DNA from: an uncultured Saprospiraceae bacterium
GTDB lineage: Bacteria; Bacteroidota; Bacteroidia; Chitinophagales; Saprospiraceae
Assembly (NCBI GenBank): GCA_937981555.1
Contig: CALJOK010000046.1
Coordinates: 1-64,000, forward strand
Direction of reading: 5' to 3'
DNA: 64,000 nucleotides
Below the pieces are notes generated by a model. It was given only the letters and a program-made list of their open reading frames with translations. It had not been told where the DNA came from and searched no databases. Position 1 is the stretch's first letter, and each line of letters starts with the position of its first letter. The translations under genes and the position numbers were made by a program. Positions 18,641-28,520 of the stretch are shown here, in pieces.

Positions 18641-19033
18641 ATGAAATTACAAAGTTTGGTTTTCTTCTTTTGTGTAGCAATCTTTTCTTTTGTTGGATGT
18701 GATGGAACACCTCAAGAGAACAATGAAAAAATTGATAAAACAGCGGATTCTGCAAAAGAACTAATTGATATTTTAAAAGAAAAAACTAAAGACATAGCCA
18801 ACGACAAAGAGCTTCAGGCTAAATTTAAAGACATTTTGGAAGATGTGAAATTGGAATCTAAAGACCTTGAGAAATTATTAAAGGAGCATGGAGATGACTG
18901 GAAAGAGAAATTGGAAGAAATTTCAAATGATCCAAAGATGAAAGAAAAATTGAAAAACTTGAGCGGAGATGCGGATGAAATTAAAAAGAAGTTAGAAGAG
19001 ATATTTGAAGATGTTTCAAAAGAGAAAAATTAA
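18641..19033 (+). CDS. Small charged helical lipoprotein
   Basis: Not recognised as a named family. The 130-residue product has a lipoprotein signal (lipobox FVGC, Cys20) and then an almost entirely helical Lys/Glu/Asp-rich sequence with no cysteine or aromatic core, so an extended coiled-coil-like rod on the membrane is likely. It stands alone with its own terminator. A structural or cell-surface spacer role is conceivable but unproven. Confidence 0.75.
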   Translation: MKLQSLVFFFCVAIFSFVGCDGTPQENNEKIDKTADSAKELIDILKEKTKDIANDKELQAKFKDILEDVKLESKDLEKLLKEHGDDWKEKLEEISNDPKMKEKLKNLSGDADEIKKKLEEIFEDVSKEKN

Positions 19034-19055
19034 AAAATAGTTTTTTTGAAATCTA

Positions 19056-19093
19056 AAAAACGCCATTTGCAGTAAGTAGCAAATGGCGTTTTT
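19056..19093. terminator. Strong bidirectional terminator
   Basis: A perfect 15-bp stem (19056-19070 with 19079-19093) and an 8-base loop, with A-run and T-run ends, lie between convergent genes 18641-19033 and 19114-20469. Confidence 0.9.
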
Positions 19094-19113
19094 CTATTAA
19101 ATCAAAAATCTGA

Positions 19114-20469
19114 TTAATTCTCTAAAGTAGTTATCTTTTCAACTTCCCCTTCACTCATTGGTGGTGATGGCATTGGCTTTGTCTTTTCAGGTGCTTTTTC
19201 TTCAAGGTCAATAAAAAAGATATTATTCAATCTATTACATTCTACATTAGTAGAAACAGGGTTGATGGTTAAAGCTAAAACTGGAGTAAATTTGGTGACC
19301 TTTGAAATCTCAATTTTAACTTTCTTAGAAATTGTTTCTCCAGGAACAAGCATACCTTTATTATCCCTATTTCCTTTTTTCAAAAATGTAAAATCAACAG
19401 GAATTGATCCTCTTGTCAAATTATGAGACCTGGTGAAATGTGATTCAAGAGCGATATTATCATTTTCCTTTTTAGTTGCACCATGCAATGAAATTGGAAT
19501 GTTTCCAATATTCTTAATAGTGTATTTTACAAGAACAATACGTTTATTTTTTTTCAAAATCTTCGCATCTTCAATGATTAAATCTGCACAAAGTTTTTCA
19601 TTGGAAATTTGATTGTCTAGATCTTCTTCCATCGATTGATTATTTGCAATCGAATCAATGAATTCAGTCTCAGGTACTTCTATTTCCTTTTCATGATCTT
19701 TATCTGGAAAGCCTTCCAAAATAGATTCAGTATCCTTAATTACTAATTTTTCAACACTTTCTTTTTTCTTTGGCTTTACCAAAACAGTTTCATCCAGCGG
19801 TACTTCCTGAGTTTTAGTTTCTTCTTTTTGTGAAGAAGACTCAAAAGGAAATCGTGGACTTTCTAATTCATTATCTGGCAAGGGAACCTCTACAATAATA
19901 TCTTTTACCGCTTCATCAAATTCAGTTTTTTGATCTTCTTTGACTTCTAGTTCTACTTTTTTATCGGTAGAAATATCCTTTTTATCATTCTTGTTTTCAA
20001 CAATTTCGACCTTAGGTTTTTCCATTTCGCTAGCAATTCGATCAGAAGGTGGAATTGGTTTATGAGTAAACTTAATCTTATTTCCCAAAATCAATTGACC
20101 GGGACGAAGAGAAATTGATTGCTTTTTGATGCTTTCAATAATTGAAAATTTGGCTTCAACTAGATCATTTTCTTCCAAGGATTTATCAAATTGAATGATA
20201 AGGTCTTTTGGTATTAAACTAGGTTTTCCCAGCTTAACTTTATTTCGACCATTGTTGACGAGTTTATATTCTATTTTATAGGACTTACCTTTTTTCTTAA
20301 TCACCTTAATTGACTTAACCAATATTCGATTGCCCTTGTATTCAGGTTCGATTTGAGGAATGGTATCAATTAAATTGTTAGTGAAAAAAGTGTGAGATGA
20401 GGCTGCCAATTGTTGTTGGCAAATAAATAGAGAGAATAAAACTAATAATAGTTTCTGTACAATTTTCAT
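19114..20469 (-). CDS. Secreted two-domain hypothetical protein with charged linker
   Basis: No firm family. The product has 451 residues: a signal peptide (about 1-23), a beta-rich domain A (about 46-138), a long Lys/Glu/Asp/Pro-rich low-complexity linker (139-292) and a second beta-rich domain B (about 293-422). A and B look like diverged copies: ILVKSIKVIKKKGKSYKIEY in A aligns with LIIEDAKILKKNKRIVLVKY in B, followed by an N-x-G turn in both. The pattern is reminiscent of CARDB-like Ig domains. There is no T9SS sorting domain, so it is probably periplasmic. Confidence 0.7.
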   Translation of the reverse strand: MKIVQKLLLVLFSLFICQQQLAASSHTFFTNNLIDTIPQIEPEYKGNRILVKSIKVIKKKGKSYKIEYKLVNNGRNKVKLGKPSLIPKDLIIQFDKSLEENDLVEAKFSIIESIKKQSISLRPGQLILGNKIKFTHKPIPPSDRIASEMEKPKVEIVENKNDKKDISTDKKVELEVKEDQKTEFDEAVKDIIVEVPLPDNELESPRFPFESSSQKEETKTQEVPLDETVLVKPKKKESVEKLVIKDTESILEGFPDKDHEKEIEVPETEFIDSIANNQSMEEDLDNQISNEKLCADLIIEDAKILKKNKRIVLVKYTIKNIGNIPISLHGATKKENDNIALESHFTRSHNLTRGSIPVDFTFLKKGNRDNKGMLVPGETISKKVKIEISKVTKFTPVLALTINPVSTNVECNRLNNIFFIDLEEKAPEKTKPMPSPPMSEGEVEKITTLEN

Positions 20470-20586
20470 AATTCAGCAGTTTTGGAGGGTGTATTCGCAA
20501 ATCAATAAAAAATAAAAACAAGAACTATTCCATAATATAATTCTTATTCACAATTCAAACTGCGTGATAGATTGGCGTCAAAGATA

Positions 20587-21060
20587 CTACTCTTTTTTCT
20601 CAATAGTTAACGGTCGATTGATACTTTCTTCCAAAGAAATCATGGTTTCGGTCCTTTGAATACCTGCAATTCTTTGAATTTTGTCATGTAGGACCGTTCT
20701 AAGGTGAAGAGTGTCTTTACAAATTATTTTTACAAAAATACCATAATTCCCCGTTGTATAATGCGCGCTAACGATTTCAGGAATCATTTTTAACCGCTCA
20801 GAAACATCATCATATAAGGAGCTTTTCTCTAAATAAACGCCTAAGAATGCGACTACATCATACCCCAATTTAGTATGATCAATGGTCAGATTTGCCCCGG
20901 TGACAATCCCCATTTCTTTAAGTTTCGTCATTCTTACATGTACCGTTCCACTTGAGACAAATAATTGTTTCGCAATAACGGAATAAGAAGTATTGGAATT
21001 TTCCATCAAAATAGAAAGAATCTTGCGATCAATATCATCAATTTTTCCTGTTTTGTCCAT
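20587..21060 (-). CDS. Lrp/AsnC family transcriptional regulator
   Basis: Leucine-responsive-type regulator. ATG 21060 is chosen (157 residues, normal length); the frame stays open to 21150 but only with an atypical start and a non-family N-terminus. Seen: the AsnC winged helix starting IDDIDRKILSILMENSNTSYSVIAKQL (shown only in part as family evidence), helix VSSGTVHVRMTKLKEMG, and the C-terminal RAM/ligand domain with HYTTGNYGIFVKI. A -7-like box (TAAATTTG, minus strand) at 21097-21104 supports the shorter start. It is divergent from the S41 protease gene, which it might regulate; that is inference. Confidence 0.93.
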   Translation of the reverse strand: MDKTGKIDDIDRKILSILMENSNTSYSVIAKQLFVSSGTVHVRMTKLKEMGIVTGANLTIDHTKLGYDVVAFLGVYLEKSSLYDDVSERLKMIPEIVSAHYTTGNYGIFVKIICKDTLHLRTVLHDKIQRIAGIQRTETMISLEESINRPLTIEKKE

Positions 21061-21096
21061 GGCGTTTTGTTTTAATAAAAAATGGTTAAGTTGGTT

Positions 21097-21104
21097 CAAA
21101 TTTA
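21097..21104 (-). promoter_or_regulatory. Putative -7 box for the Lrp/AsnC gene
   Basis: Reads TAAATTTG on the minus strand (TAnnTTTG consensus), 36 bases before ATG 21060. No TTG at the right distance was found upstream, so the call rests on the -7 element alone. Confidence 0.4.
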
Positions 21105-21170
21105 GGAAAACAATATTAAGAAAAACTTGTTTCATTTTTTGTAAAAACAACGAAAGAAGTATCGTATTAT

Positions 21171-21204
21171 TTGCAAATTCGGAGATAGAAAATTCTTACA
21201 TTTG
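21171..21204 (+). promoter_or_regulatory. Putative Bacteroidota promoter for S41 protease
   Basis: TTG at 21171-21173, a 23-base spacer and TACATTTG at 21197-21204 match the TTG-N17-23-TAnnTTTG pattern. It leaves an untranslated leader of about 20 bases before ATG 21233. Confidence 0.55.
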
Positions 21205-21232
21205 TTCTTTTAGAATCAGTTAACTATAGATA

Positions 21233-22894
21233 ATGCCTGAAATAGAGAATTCCAAGAATGGAAAATTAAATATTTGGCTTCCTTTTCTTTTTGCCGCGAT
21301 GCTTGCCGGTGGAATGTATGTTGGTTCCCAACTTAATCCTGCGCCTCAATTAATCATCCAAACGGATGGAATCGATCCTGCGGAGTTTAGTAAAATTGGA
21401 AATGGTAGAGTTGAGGATTTGCTTCGATTCATAGAAGCTCGCTATGTCGATGAAGTCAATAGTGATGAATTGATTGAGAAAGCAATTGATAAAATTATTT
21501 CTGAATTAGATCCACATTCCTCTTACATTCCAGTTTCACAAGTGGAAAGAATTAATGATGAGTTGGAAGGTAACTTTGATGGTGTTGGAATTGAGTTTAT
21601 CATTTTAGATGATACAATTGTGGTGGTAGCTCCAATTGCTGGCGGACCATCAGAAGAAGCTGGGATTTTAGCAGGAGATAAAATTATTGAGATAAATGAT
21701 TCAACTGCGGTAGGTGGAGAAACGGATGTTCGAGAATTGGTTAACAAACTTAGAGGACAGGCAGGAAGTGAAGTGAAGGTCGGAGTGAAAAGAGGAAAAA
21801 GCAAAACGGTTAAAAATTTTAATATTAAGCGAGAGCCAATTCCAATTTTTAGTGTAGACGTTGGATATATGTTGGATGAGCGAACTGGATTTATTAAAGT
21901 AAATCGTTTTAGCGAAACAACTTATCGAGAATTTATGCAGGAAGTCGAAGAATTGCATGAAAAAGGAATGAAGGATTTGGTTATTGATTTACGTCAAAAT
22001 CCTGGAGGTTATTTGAACAAGGCAACTCAAATGTTAAGTCAACTTTTTCCTGATAAAGGAAAACTATTGGTTTATACGGAAGGAAGAACAGTTCGTAGGA
22101 ATGAATATAAGTCAACAGGATTGACTCATTTTTCCATTGAAAAAGTAGCAGTCTTGATTGATGAAGGATCAGCATCAGCAAGTGAAATCGTTGCAGGTGC
22201 GGTGCAAGATTGGGACCGTGGAGTTATCATTGGACGAAGATCATTTGGAAAAGGATTAGTTCAAGAGCAGTTAGATCTAAATGACGGATCTGCTTTAAGA
22301 TTAACTGTAGCAAGGTATTTTACTCCTTCTGATAGATTGATTCAAAAATCTTATGATGATAAAAATGCTTACAGCTCAGATATCATAAATCGATATCAAG
22401 GAGGTGAACTTTTAAATAAAGATAGTATCCATCAATCAGATACCACTCAGTTTTTTACCAAATTAGAAAAACGAATTGTCTTTGGTGGTGGAGGGATTAC
22501 ACCTGATGTTTTTATTCCTTTGGACACTACATATTTGAACGATTCCTATATTTCTTTGCGTCAGGTTTTACCACAATATATTTATCGCTATGCCGAAAAT
22601 AATGCAAATGAACTTAGAGAAATGTCTTTGGAAAAACTAAGAGATGATTTTGTGGTAGATGATAATATGTTGAATGATTTTTTAAAATTTGGAGAAGAAA
22701 ATGGAGCAAAGGTAGATGCTGAAGATGTTGGAAAAATTAAAGAAAATGTAAAACGATTATTAAAGGCTAGGCTAGCACGAAGTCTGTATAAAGAAGATGG
22801 ATTCTATACGATTTGGAATGACTCGGATGAAGTGGTCAAAGCAGCGTTGAGAGCTTTGAAAAAAGAAAATCCATTAGCGGATTATGATGAATAA
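21233..22894 (+). CDS. S41 family C-terminal processing peptidase
   Basis: Carboxyl-terminal processing protease (Prc/CtpA type) of 553 residues, expected to cleave periplasmic proteins. Seen: an N-terminal membrane anchor (about 13-31), a PDZ domain (about 110-200, with GVGIEF and GILAGDKIIEIN), the S41 core with DLRQNPGGYL near 252-261, and a Ser/Lys dyad of probable Ser315 (GSASASEI) and Lys340 (RSFGKG), 25 residues apart as in the family. It is closed by a good terminator and divergent from an Lrp-type regulator. Confidence 0.95.
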   Translation: MPEIENSKNGKLNIWLPFLFAAMLAGGMYVGSQLNPAPQLIIQTDGIDPAEFSKIGNGRVEDLLRFIEARYVDEVNSDELIEKAIDKIISELDPHSSYIPVSQVERINDELEGNFDGVGIEFIILDDTIVVVAPIAGGPSEEAGILAGDKIIEINDSTAVGGETDVRELVNKLRGQAGSEVKVGVKRGKSKTVKNFNIKREPIPIFSVDVGYMLDERTGFIKVNRFSETTYREFMQEVEELHEKGMKDLVIDLRQNPGGYLNKATQMLSQLFPDKGKLLVYTEGRTVRRNEYKSTGLTHFSIEKVAVLIDEGSASASEIVAGAVQDWDRGVIIGRRSFGKGLVQEQLDLNDGSALRLTVARYFTPSDRLIQKSYDDKNAYSSDIINRYQGGELLNKDSIHQSDTTQFFTKLEKRIVFGGGGITPDVFIPLDTTYLNDSYISLRQVLPQYIYRYAENNANELREMSLEKLRDDFVVDDNMLNDFLKFGEENGAKVDAEDVGKIKENVKRLLKARLARSLYKEDGFYTIWNDSDEVVKAALRALKKENPLADYDE

Positions 22895-22911
22895 TTTTGT
22901 AATAGAAAAAT

Positions 22912-22949
22912 AGCTTGCTCTTCAAAAGATGAAGGGCAAGCTTTTTTTA
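22912..22949 (+). terminator. Intrinsic terminator after S41 protease
   Basis: A 12-bp stem (22912-22923 with 22931-22942, one G-U pair) and a 7-base loop are followed by a run of seven T. Confidence 0.9.
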
Positions 22950-22973
22950 TTTCCCCAGAATGTTGTTCAATAT

Positions 22974-25900
22974 CTATTTTTGAACAACAATTTTTTTGTA
23001 ATAATATTCGCTATCTATTTCTGCCAATAAAATATATTGGCCACTTGGAACCTTGCTCAAATTAAAATTATAACGTCCATTCGTAGCTTGATTTATTTCC
23101 AATGAAATAAGTTTTCCATCAGAGGAGTACAATTGGAAATTTTTAATAGAAACATTATTTTTGATATTATCAACGATTAAATAATCTGTTGTAGGATTTG
23201 GATATATTTCAAAAATATCATTTTGCAATTCAGTTATTTTAGTGGAAAGATTTACCGTTACTATCGAATCAATTTTGCATTCATTAATATCTGTAACTAG
23301 CAAATAGTATTCTCCTGCTTCCAAGTTTTCAATAATTTCAGTTGTTCCTCCATTGTCCCAATTAAAAAAGTATGGTGCTGTTCCTCCGGTAACATTTACT
23401 TCAATGGCTCCGTCAAAATCATTTGTAGCATCATCATCATTGGTTATTGTAAAATCAAGTTCAAATGCTGGAGGAGAGGTTATTTGTACTTGTTCAACAA
23501 CTGTACACCCAACACTATCTTGAACCAAAACGAAAAAATTTCCAGTCCCAAGTCCTGAAATAGAATTATCAGTTATTCCATTATTCCATTGGTAGCTGTA
23601 GGGAGGAATACCTTCTGTAACGAATACAACAGCACTTCCATCATTATCTCCAAAACAATCCAATTCTGTTACACTTGATTGAAGGGTTAAAACTGATTCA
23701 TTTATCATGACAGTATCGGAAGCCATACAATCATTTCCATCTGTAATGGTAACAGTATAAGTTCCAGAAGTAATATTATTGACGAGGTCAGTTGCGCCTA
23801 ATCCATTGCTCCAATTATAATTATAGGGAGGTGTTCCGACATTAACCATTACATTGGCAGATCCGTCATTTTCGCCATTGCAACTTGCCGATAATTGATT
23901 CGTCATTATTTCAAGTGAAGTTGAATCAATAAAAAAATTATGAAAAGAAACACAACCAATATCATCTGTGATAGTAACTACATGATCTCCAGAACCTAAT
24001 GAATTGATACTATTAATACCACTTACATTGTCCCATGCAAAATTAAAAGGAAAGACTCCAACGAGCACATTAATACTTGCAGCTCCGTTGGCATCATCTA
24101 CACAAGTAGGTTTAATATTTTGTAATTCTGTTACTAGTTCACTTTGATTAATTTCTATCGTTTCCAAAAAGGAACATCCATTGGCATCAGTTAAGGTTAA
24201 AGTATATGTTCCAGCGGCAAGGTTGGAAATAGTATCATTTATGGAATTATTTGACCAACTAAAATTGAAAGGCGGTGCTCCATTTTGGATGCTAGCTGCT
24301 ACCCATCCATCATCTTGTCCAAAGCATGTTTTGTCTTGTTGAGAAATATTTGCGCTTAATATTTGTTGTTGTAAGGTCAAAGTAAATTCGTCTGAACAAC
24401 CATCATCATTTGTTGCAATAACCTGAAACGTTCCAGCATCAAGACCTGATAATGAATCCGTAAATGTATTGTTATTCCAGGTGTAACTTATAGTTGAATT
24501 TGGATTAGGAGAAAAAATATTTCCATTAGGTTCGCCACATTTTGGATCCTCGCTCATTAATATGGGTTCAAACCATAAACAATTCGCACAAGCAGGATTG
24601 ACTTCTAAAACTCTATATCGATCTCCTAAAACAATATTAGGTTCTCCATCTCCATCATAATCTTTTACCACGATTCCATCAAATTTTCCTAATCCATCTC
24701 CAAGAGTTTGACTACTGATAAATTCTCCATTTGATCTAAGATAAATTATCTGACCTCCAGCAGTTACTACAAATTCAGGTTCTCCGTCATCATTCAAATC
24801 AGCAATTTCAATCCCGCCAATTGATTCAGAAGAAAGTGCAAAAGTTTCCAAAACCTCAAGAGTATTTCCTTCTAATACATAGAAAAACCCATCTTCAGAA
24901 CCAGCCAAAATTTCTAGATCTCCAGAATTATCCCAATCAAATAATCGCATTGCTGTCAAACCACTTGTTGCACTTGAGCTTTGAGCAAAAGTGCTATGGT
25001 CATAGGTATAAATAAAATCATTACATAGAATTATTTCGTTCTCAGGATCATTATCAATGTTTCCTATCAATATTTCAGATGGAATATTAAACCCAGTAAA
25101 ATCATTACTTTCCCATTCCACCTCAAACGTCAAACTATTTATTATATATAAATTGGAGGAGTTAGCAGCAATAAATTCCAAAGTCCCATCATCATCAATA
25201 TCGTTTACATCAAGTGCTCGAAACTCGGATATATTTTCTTGAAATCCATATTCATGTTCTGCTTCTATATTAAATGTGTTTCCATCGACTATCCAAAATT
25301 TTCCATCATAAGTATCTCCAGCTGCAATAATAATATCTAAATCTCCATCACTCTGATAATCTGCAATTTCTAAATTATACATCCCCGTCCATACATTTCC
25401 AAAGAAATTTCCATCGGATTGAAATTCTATATTTTTGGTAGTCGCATCATAAACAGTTAAAATACCTCCATCATATCCACTCTCGCTTTCAAAACTTAAA
25501 GTAATAATTTCATCTGTTCCATCTTGGTCGACATCTTCTATTTCAAGTCCGTAAAAAGGCCCATCTACATGTGTTGATTGCCACTCATAATTAAGATTGG
25601 ATACATTATGGAAAAACAAATAGTCAGATCCTGTAGAGGAACATCCCGCCCCCCAAACAACTTCTAAGTTTTGGTCATTATCAAAATCAGCTACTGCAAT
25701 TCCGGTTGTTCCATGTTCAGGATTATTGATTTCCCACAGTAATGCACCAGACGATGCATCATGACAATAGATATTTCCCCATTGTCCATCACCATAAAGT
25801 ATTTCCTCTTCGCCATCATTTGTAATGTCGAGCATCATGAATGCATCTATATCTAAGTCCGAATCTATTTCGAATTTTAAAGCTTCTAACTCTACATCAA

Positions 25901-26849
25901 AAAGACCGATTTTGTACCAAGAATCTGCAGCGATTGCTTCCAGGAATCCATCGTTATCTATATCCGATAATTCAATAAAACCACTTGTGTTATCGAAATT
26001 TGGTCGGAAATCATATTCCTCTATTGCATTGGCATTATCAATTTCCAGCGTTGTTCCGTTTGTAAAAACGATTTCTAATTGACTATCCGAATCTACATTT
26101 CCAAAATCGAAATCACCTCCGACTATATTGAATGTTTGTTCTAACTCTAAAGTGATTGGGTTGACAAAATATAAATTGTCTGGGCCACTTACCATAATTT
26201 CTTTAACAGAATCATTATCTCCATCACCTAATTTAATTTGAGCGATACCTTCCCATGATCCAATTCCAGAAAATTCAATAGTTGTTAGCGTTTGGAAATT
26301 TTCTAAGTCCACAATATGAAGTCGACTCGCTTCTCCGATCAATAATTCCATATCACCTGAGTCATCAATATCTGCCAAAGTTAACTTGTCGATGTCATCT
26401 TCAAACAATGCACTTACATATATTTTATCATAGCCTGCAGTTGTTGAATTGTATTTTAAAATATACCAATATCCTTGGTCTCCAAATCCGCTTGAACTTG
26501 CATTGGTAATTAATTCAGTAGTTCCATCATTATCAAAATCGTAAGGAATCAAACTATTGTTTCTTCCTATGCAAGTACCAAAAATAGCATCTTGCCATTC
26601 TATGGAGCAGTTTACATCTGGCGGTAAAAGGCTAGTAGAATTTTGAGTAATAGGAGTAGCTAAATTAGGTGTGGGGTTATCGAAAAACTGTATTTCATTT
26701 TCAGAAAAATTAATTTTATTATTCCCTTCCTTAATCTTTTGATTGTATTGATTCAAAATATCTTTAGGTGGAATAAGATTGTTTTGGGAGGAAATAAAAA
26801 TTGAATTTGAGAAAATAAAGAAGGTGATAAAAAAGTAAATCTTTTTCAT
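22974..26849 (-). CDS. Large T9SS cargo with FG-GAP and SprB-type repeats
   Basis: Secreted surface protein of 1291 residues. Layout: signal peptide (1-21); a long array of FG-GAP/VCBS-like units (about 65-790) with recurring D-x-D-x-D-G-type calcium loops such as DFDNDGTTE and DIDNDGFLE; five to six SprB-type repeats (about 800-1190) of the form S-W-N-N-G...L-xx-GTY-x-V-x-V-TD-x-x-GC; and a C-terminal type IX sorting domain (about 1215-1291, EIYPNPTTDYL to the end). The propeller part may bind calcium or glycans, and SprB-type repeats occur in gliding adhesins. Function is probably adhesion or matrix, inferred. Confidence 0.92.
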   Translation of the reverse strand: MKKIYFFITFFIFSNSIFISSQNNLIPPKDILNQYNQKIKEGNNKINFSENEIQFFDNPTPNLATPITQNSTSLLPPDVNCSIEWQDAIFGTCIGRNNSLIPYDFDNDGTTELITNASSSGFGDQGYWYILKYNSTTAGYDKIYVSALFEDDIDKLTLADIDDSGDMELLIGEASRLHIVDLENFQTLTTIEFSGIGSWEGIAQIKLGDGDNDSVKEIMVSGPDNLYFVNPITLELEQTFNIVGGDFDFGNVDSDSQLEIVFTNGTTLEIDNANAIEEYDFRPNFDNTSGFIELSDIDNDGFLEAIAADSWYKIGLFDVELEALKFEIDSDLDIDAFMMLDITNDGEEEILYGDGQWGNIYCHDASSGALLWEINNPEHGTTGIAVADFDNDQNLEVVWGAGCSSTGSDYLFFHNVSNLNYEWQSTHVDGPFYGLEIEDVDQDGTDEIITLSFESESGYDGGILTVYDATTKNIEFQSDGNFFGNVWTGMYNLEIADYQSDGDLDIIIAAGDTYDGKFWIVDGNTFNIEAEHEYGFQENISEFRALDVNDIDDDGTLEFIAANSSNLYIINSLTFEVEWESNDFTGFNIPSEILIGNIDNDPENEIILCNDFIYTYDHSTFAQSSSATSGLTAMRLFDWDNSGDLEILAGSEDGFFYVLEGNTLEVLETFALSSESIGGIEIADLNDDGEPEFVVTAGGQIIYLRSNGEFISSQTLGDGLGKFDGIVVKDYDGDGEPNIVLGDRYRVLEVNPACANCLWFEPILMSEDPKCGEPNGNIFSPNPNSTISYTWNNNTFTDSLSGLDAGTFQVIATNDDGCSDEFTLTLQQQILSANISQQDKTCFGQDDGWVAASIQNGAPPFNFSWSNNSINDTISNLAAGTYTLTLTDANGCSFLETIEINQSELVTELQNIKPTCVDDANGAASINVLVGVFPFNFAWDNVSGINSINSLGSGDHVVTITDDIGCVSFHNFFIDSTSLEIMTNQLSASCNGENDGSANVMVNVGTPPYNYNWSNGLGATDLVNNITSGTYTVTITDGNDCMASDTVMINESVLTLQSSVTELDCFGDNDGSAVVFVTEGIPPYSYQWNNGITDNSISGLGTGNFFVLVQDSVGCTVVEQVQITSPPAFELDFTITNDDDATNDFDGAIEVNVTGGTAPYFFNWDNGGTTEIIENLEAGEYYLLVTDINECKIDSIVTVNLSTKITELQNDIFEIYPNPTTDYLIVDNIKNNVSIKNFQLYSSDGKLISLEINQATNGRYNFNLSKVPSGQYILLAEIDSEYYYKKIVVQK

Positions 26850-26938
26850 TTGTAGATTGTTTTTATAGATTGATAATTCTTTTGTTAGGAGGCTAATTTA
26901 GGAAGAAGTATCAAGTTCAACAACTAATGAGAGAATGA

Positions 26939-27814
26939 TTATTTGTGTTTTGATATTTTTGGAGAAAAATCTTGGCTGGAAATAGTAATAAAATCTCCTT
27001 GGTTTAAGTGGCTATATTCTTTATTATTTACTTTTATTTTTGCAATATCCTTTCCTATTAAAATCGTCAAATGAAGAATGTTCTCTTCCGTTTTTATTTT
27101 CACTATTTCTCCAGATACTTGAAAAATGCCATTCAGTTTTTCTTTTGAAAAAACATCTATTGGGTTCCCGCTTTGAATTATTTTTCCTTCTTCCAAAACT
27201 AAAACTTCATCAGACATTTTTAATACCTCTGCTAAATCGTGACTAATCAAAATGGTGGTCAAGTTAAATTCTCGGTGAACTTGAAGGATATACTTTTGGA
27301 TTTTATTTCGCATTTCTTCATCCAAAGCGGAGAGTGGTTCATCGAGCAAAAGTAGTTCTGGTTTTTGAACCAAAGCTCTAGCTACGGCAACTCGTTGTTG
27401 CTGACCACCTGAGAGTCGATCAGGTTTTTGATTTTGCAGGTCTCCGATTTCCATTATTTCGATTAACTCATCTAAAATTTTCTTGCTTTGATTTTTGTAC
27501 AAAGCAAAGCTTAAGTTTTCGAAAATAGTCATGTTGGGAAAAAGTGCATAATCTTGAAAAACAAAACCAATTTTTCTTTTTTGAGGAGGAAGGTATATTT
27601 TTTGAGCACTATCTAACAATACATTTCCGTGAATGGATATTTTGCCAAAATCAGGTTTTAATAAACCTGCTAGAATTCTTAAAGTGGAAGTTTTACCTGC
27701 ACCAGATTTTCCGTAAAGGGTAACGAATTTTCCTGGCTCGATGTCAGTCTTGATATCGAGCAGCATTTTGCCAGAAGGCGCATTTAGTTTTTTTTGAAGG
27801 AATATTTCTATCAT
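26939..27814 (-). CDS. modC: Molybdate ABC transporter ATPase
   Basis: ATP-binding subunit of the molybdate importer. Seen: Walker A GKSGAGKT, Q-loop FQDYALFPNMTIFENL, signature LSGGQQQRVAVARAL, Walker B LLLLDEPLSAL, and H-loop ISHD. ATG 27814 is preferred; the frame opens 6 bases earlier at a TTG. ATG 27814 overlaps the modB stop by 4 bases (ATGA), showing coupling. With 291 residues it is shorter than typical ModC (~350), and only a reduced C-terminal Mop/TOBE-like segment is present. It is last in a modA-modB-modC order. Confidence 0.93.
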   Translation of the reverse strand: MIEIFLQKKLNAPSGKMLLDIKTDIEPGKFVTLYGKSGAGKTSTLRILAGLLKPDFGKISIHGNVLLDSAQKIYLPPQKRKIGFVFQDYALFPNMTIFENLSFALYKNQSKKILDELIEIMEIGDLQNQKPDRLSGGQQQRVAVARALVQKPELLLLDEPLSALDEEMRNKIQKYILQVHREFNLTTILISHDLAEVLKMSDEVLVLEEGKIIQSGNPIDVFSKEKLNGIFQVSGEIVKIKTEENILHLTILIGKDIAKIKVNNKEYSHLNQGDFITISSQDFSPKISKHK

Positions 27815-28482
27815 TTCCAAAACCGTTTTAAGTAACCACCATTTACCATGTAAACTAATAGTAAGATGGAAAAGGTTAAGGCAAATAAAATTAAAGAATA
27901 AGAATTGGCTGCCGCATAATTTAGTGATTCAACTTCATCGTATATGGCAATAGAAGCAACTTTAGTCACGCCGGGCATATTTCCTCCGATCATCAAGACT
28001 ACTCCAAATTCACCAATCGTATGTGCAAATGCTAAGACAATTCCAGTCAAAAGCGAAGATTTGATATTGGGCAAAAGCACCCTGGAGAGGGTCGTTATTT
28101 TTGATTTCCCCAACATATAACTTGCTTCCAAAAGTGATTTGGATAAATTAGAAAATCCAGATTGAATAGGATGAACCATAAATGGTAAACTATAAATTAC
28201 AGAAGCAAAAACTAAACCTTCGAACGAAAAAACTAATCTCAACCCAAGCCATTCATCCAACCATTTTCCAAATCCATTTGAAGGGCTAAATGCAATTAGC
28301 AAATAAAATCCCAAAACGGTTGGTGGTAAAACTAAAGGCATGCTGACTAAAGTTTCAATGATAGGTTTGATTTTACTTTTGGAAAAAGCGAGCCAATAGG
28401 CCAAAGGGATGGAAACCAACAATAGAATTATCGTAGTGACGAAGGCTAATTTGAAAGTTAAAAAAAGTGGTTCCCAGTCCAT
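27811..28482 (-). CDS. modB: Molybdate ABC transporter permease
   Basis: Inner-membrane permease of 223 residues with about five transmembrane helices. It has the family loop GEFGVVLMIGGNMPG and SMPLVLPPTVLGFYLL. It lies between modA (38 bases upstream) and modC (4-base overlap) on the same strand. Confidence 0.95.
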   Translation of the reverse strand: MDWEPLFLTFKLAFVTTIILLLVSIPLAYWLAFSKSKIKPIIETLVSMPLVLPPTVLGFYLLIAFSPSNGFGKWLDEWLGLRLVFSFEGLVFASVIYSLPFMVHPIQSGFSNLSKSLLEASYMLGKSKITTLSRVLLPNIKSSLLTGIVLAFAHTIGEFGVVLMIGGNMPGVTKVASIAIYDEVESLNYAAANSYSLILFALTFSILLLVYMVNGGYLKRFWK

Positions 28483-28520
28483 GGAAAATTAAAATTAAAT
28501 TGTCAATCAAAATCAAGGAT

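Noticed and set aside
21061-21150. 30-residue N-terminal extension of the Lrp/AsnC regulator
   Set aside because: Starts at a non-ATG codon, matches no family sequence and would span the putative promoter box at 21097-21104.
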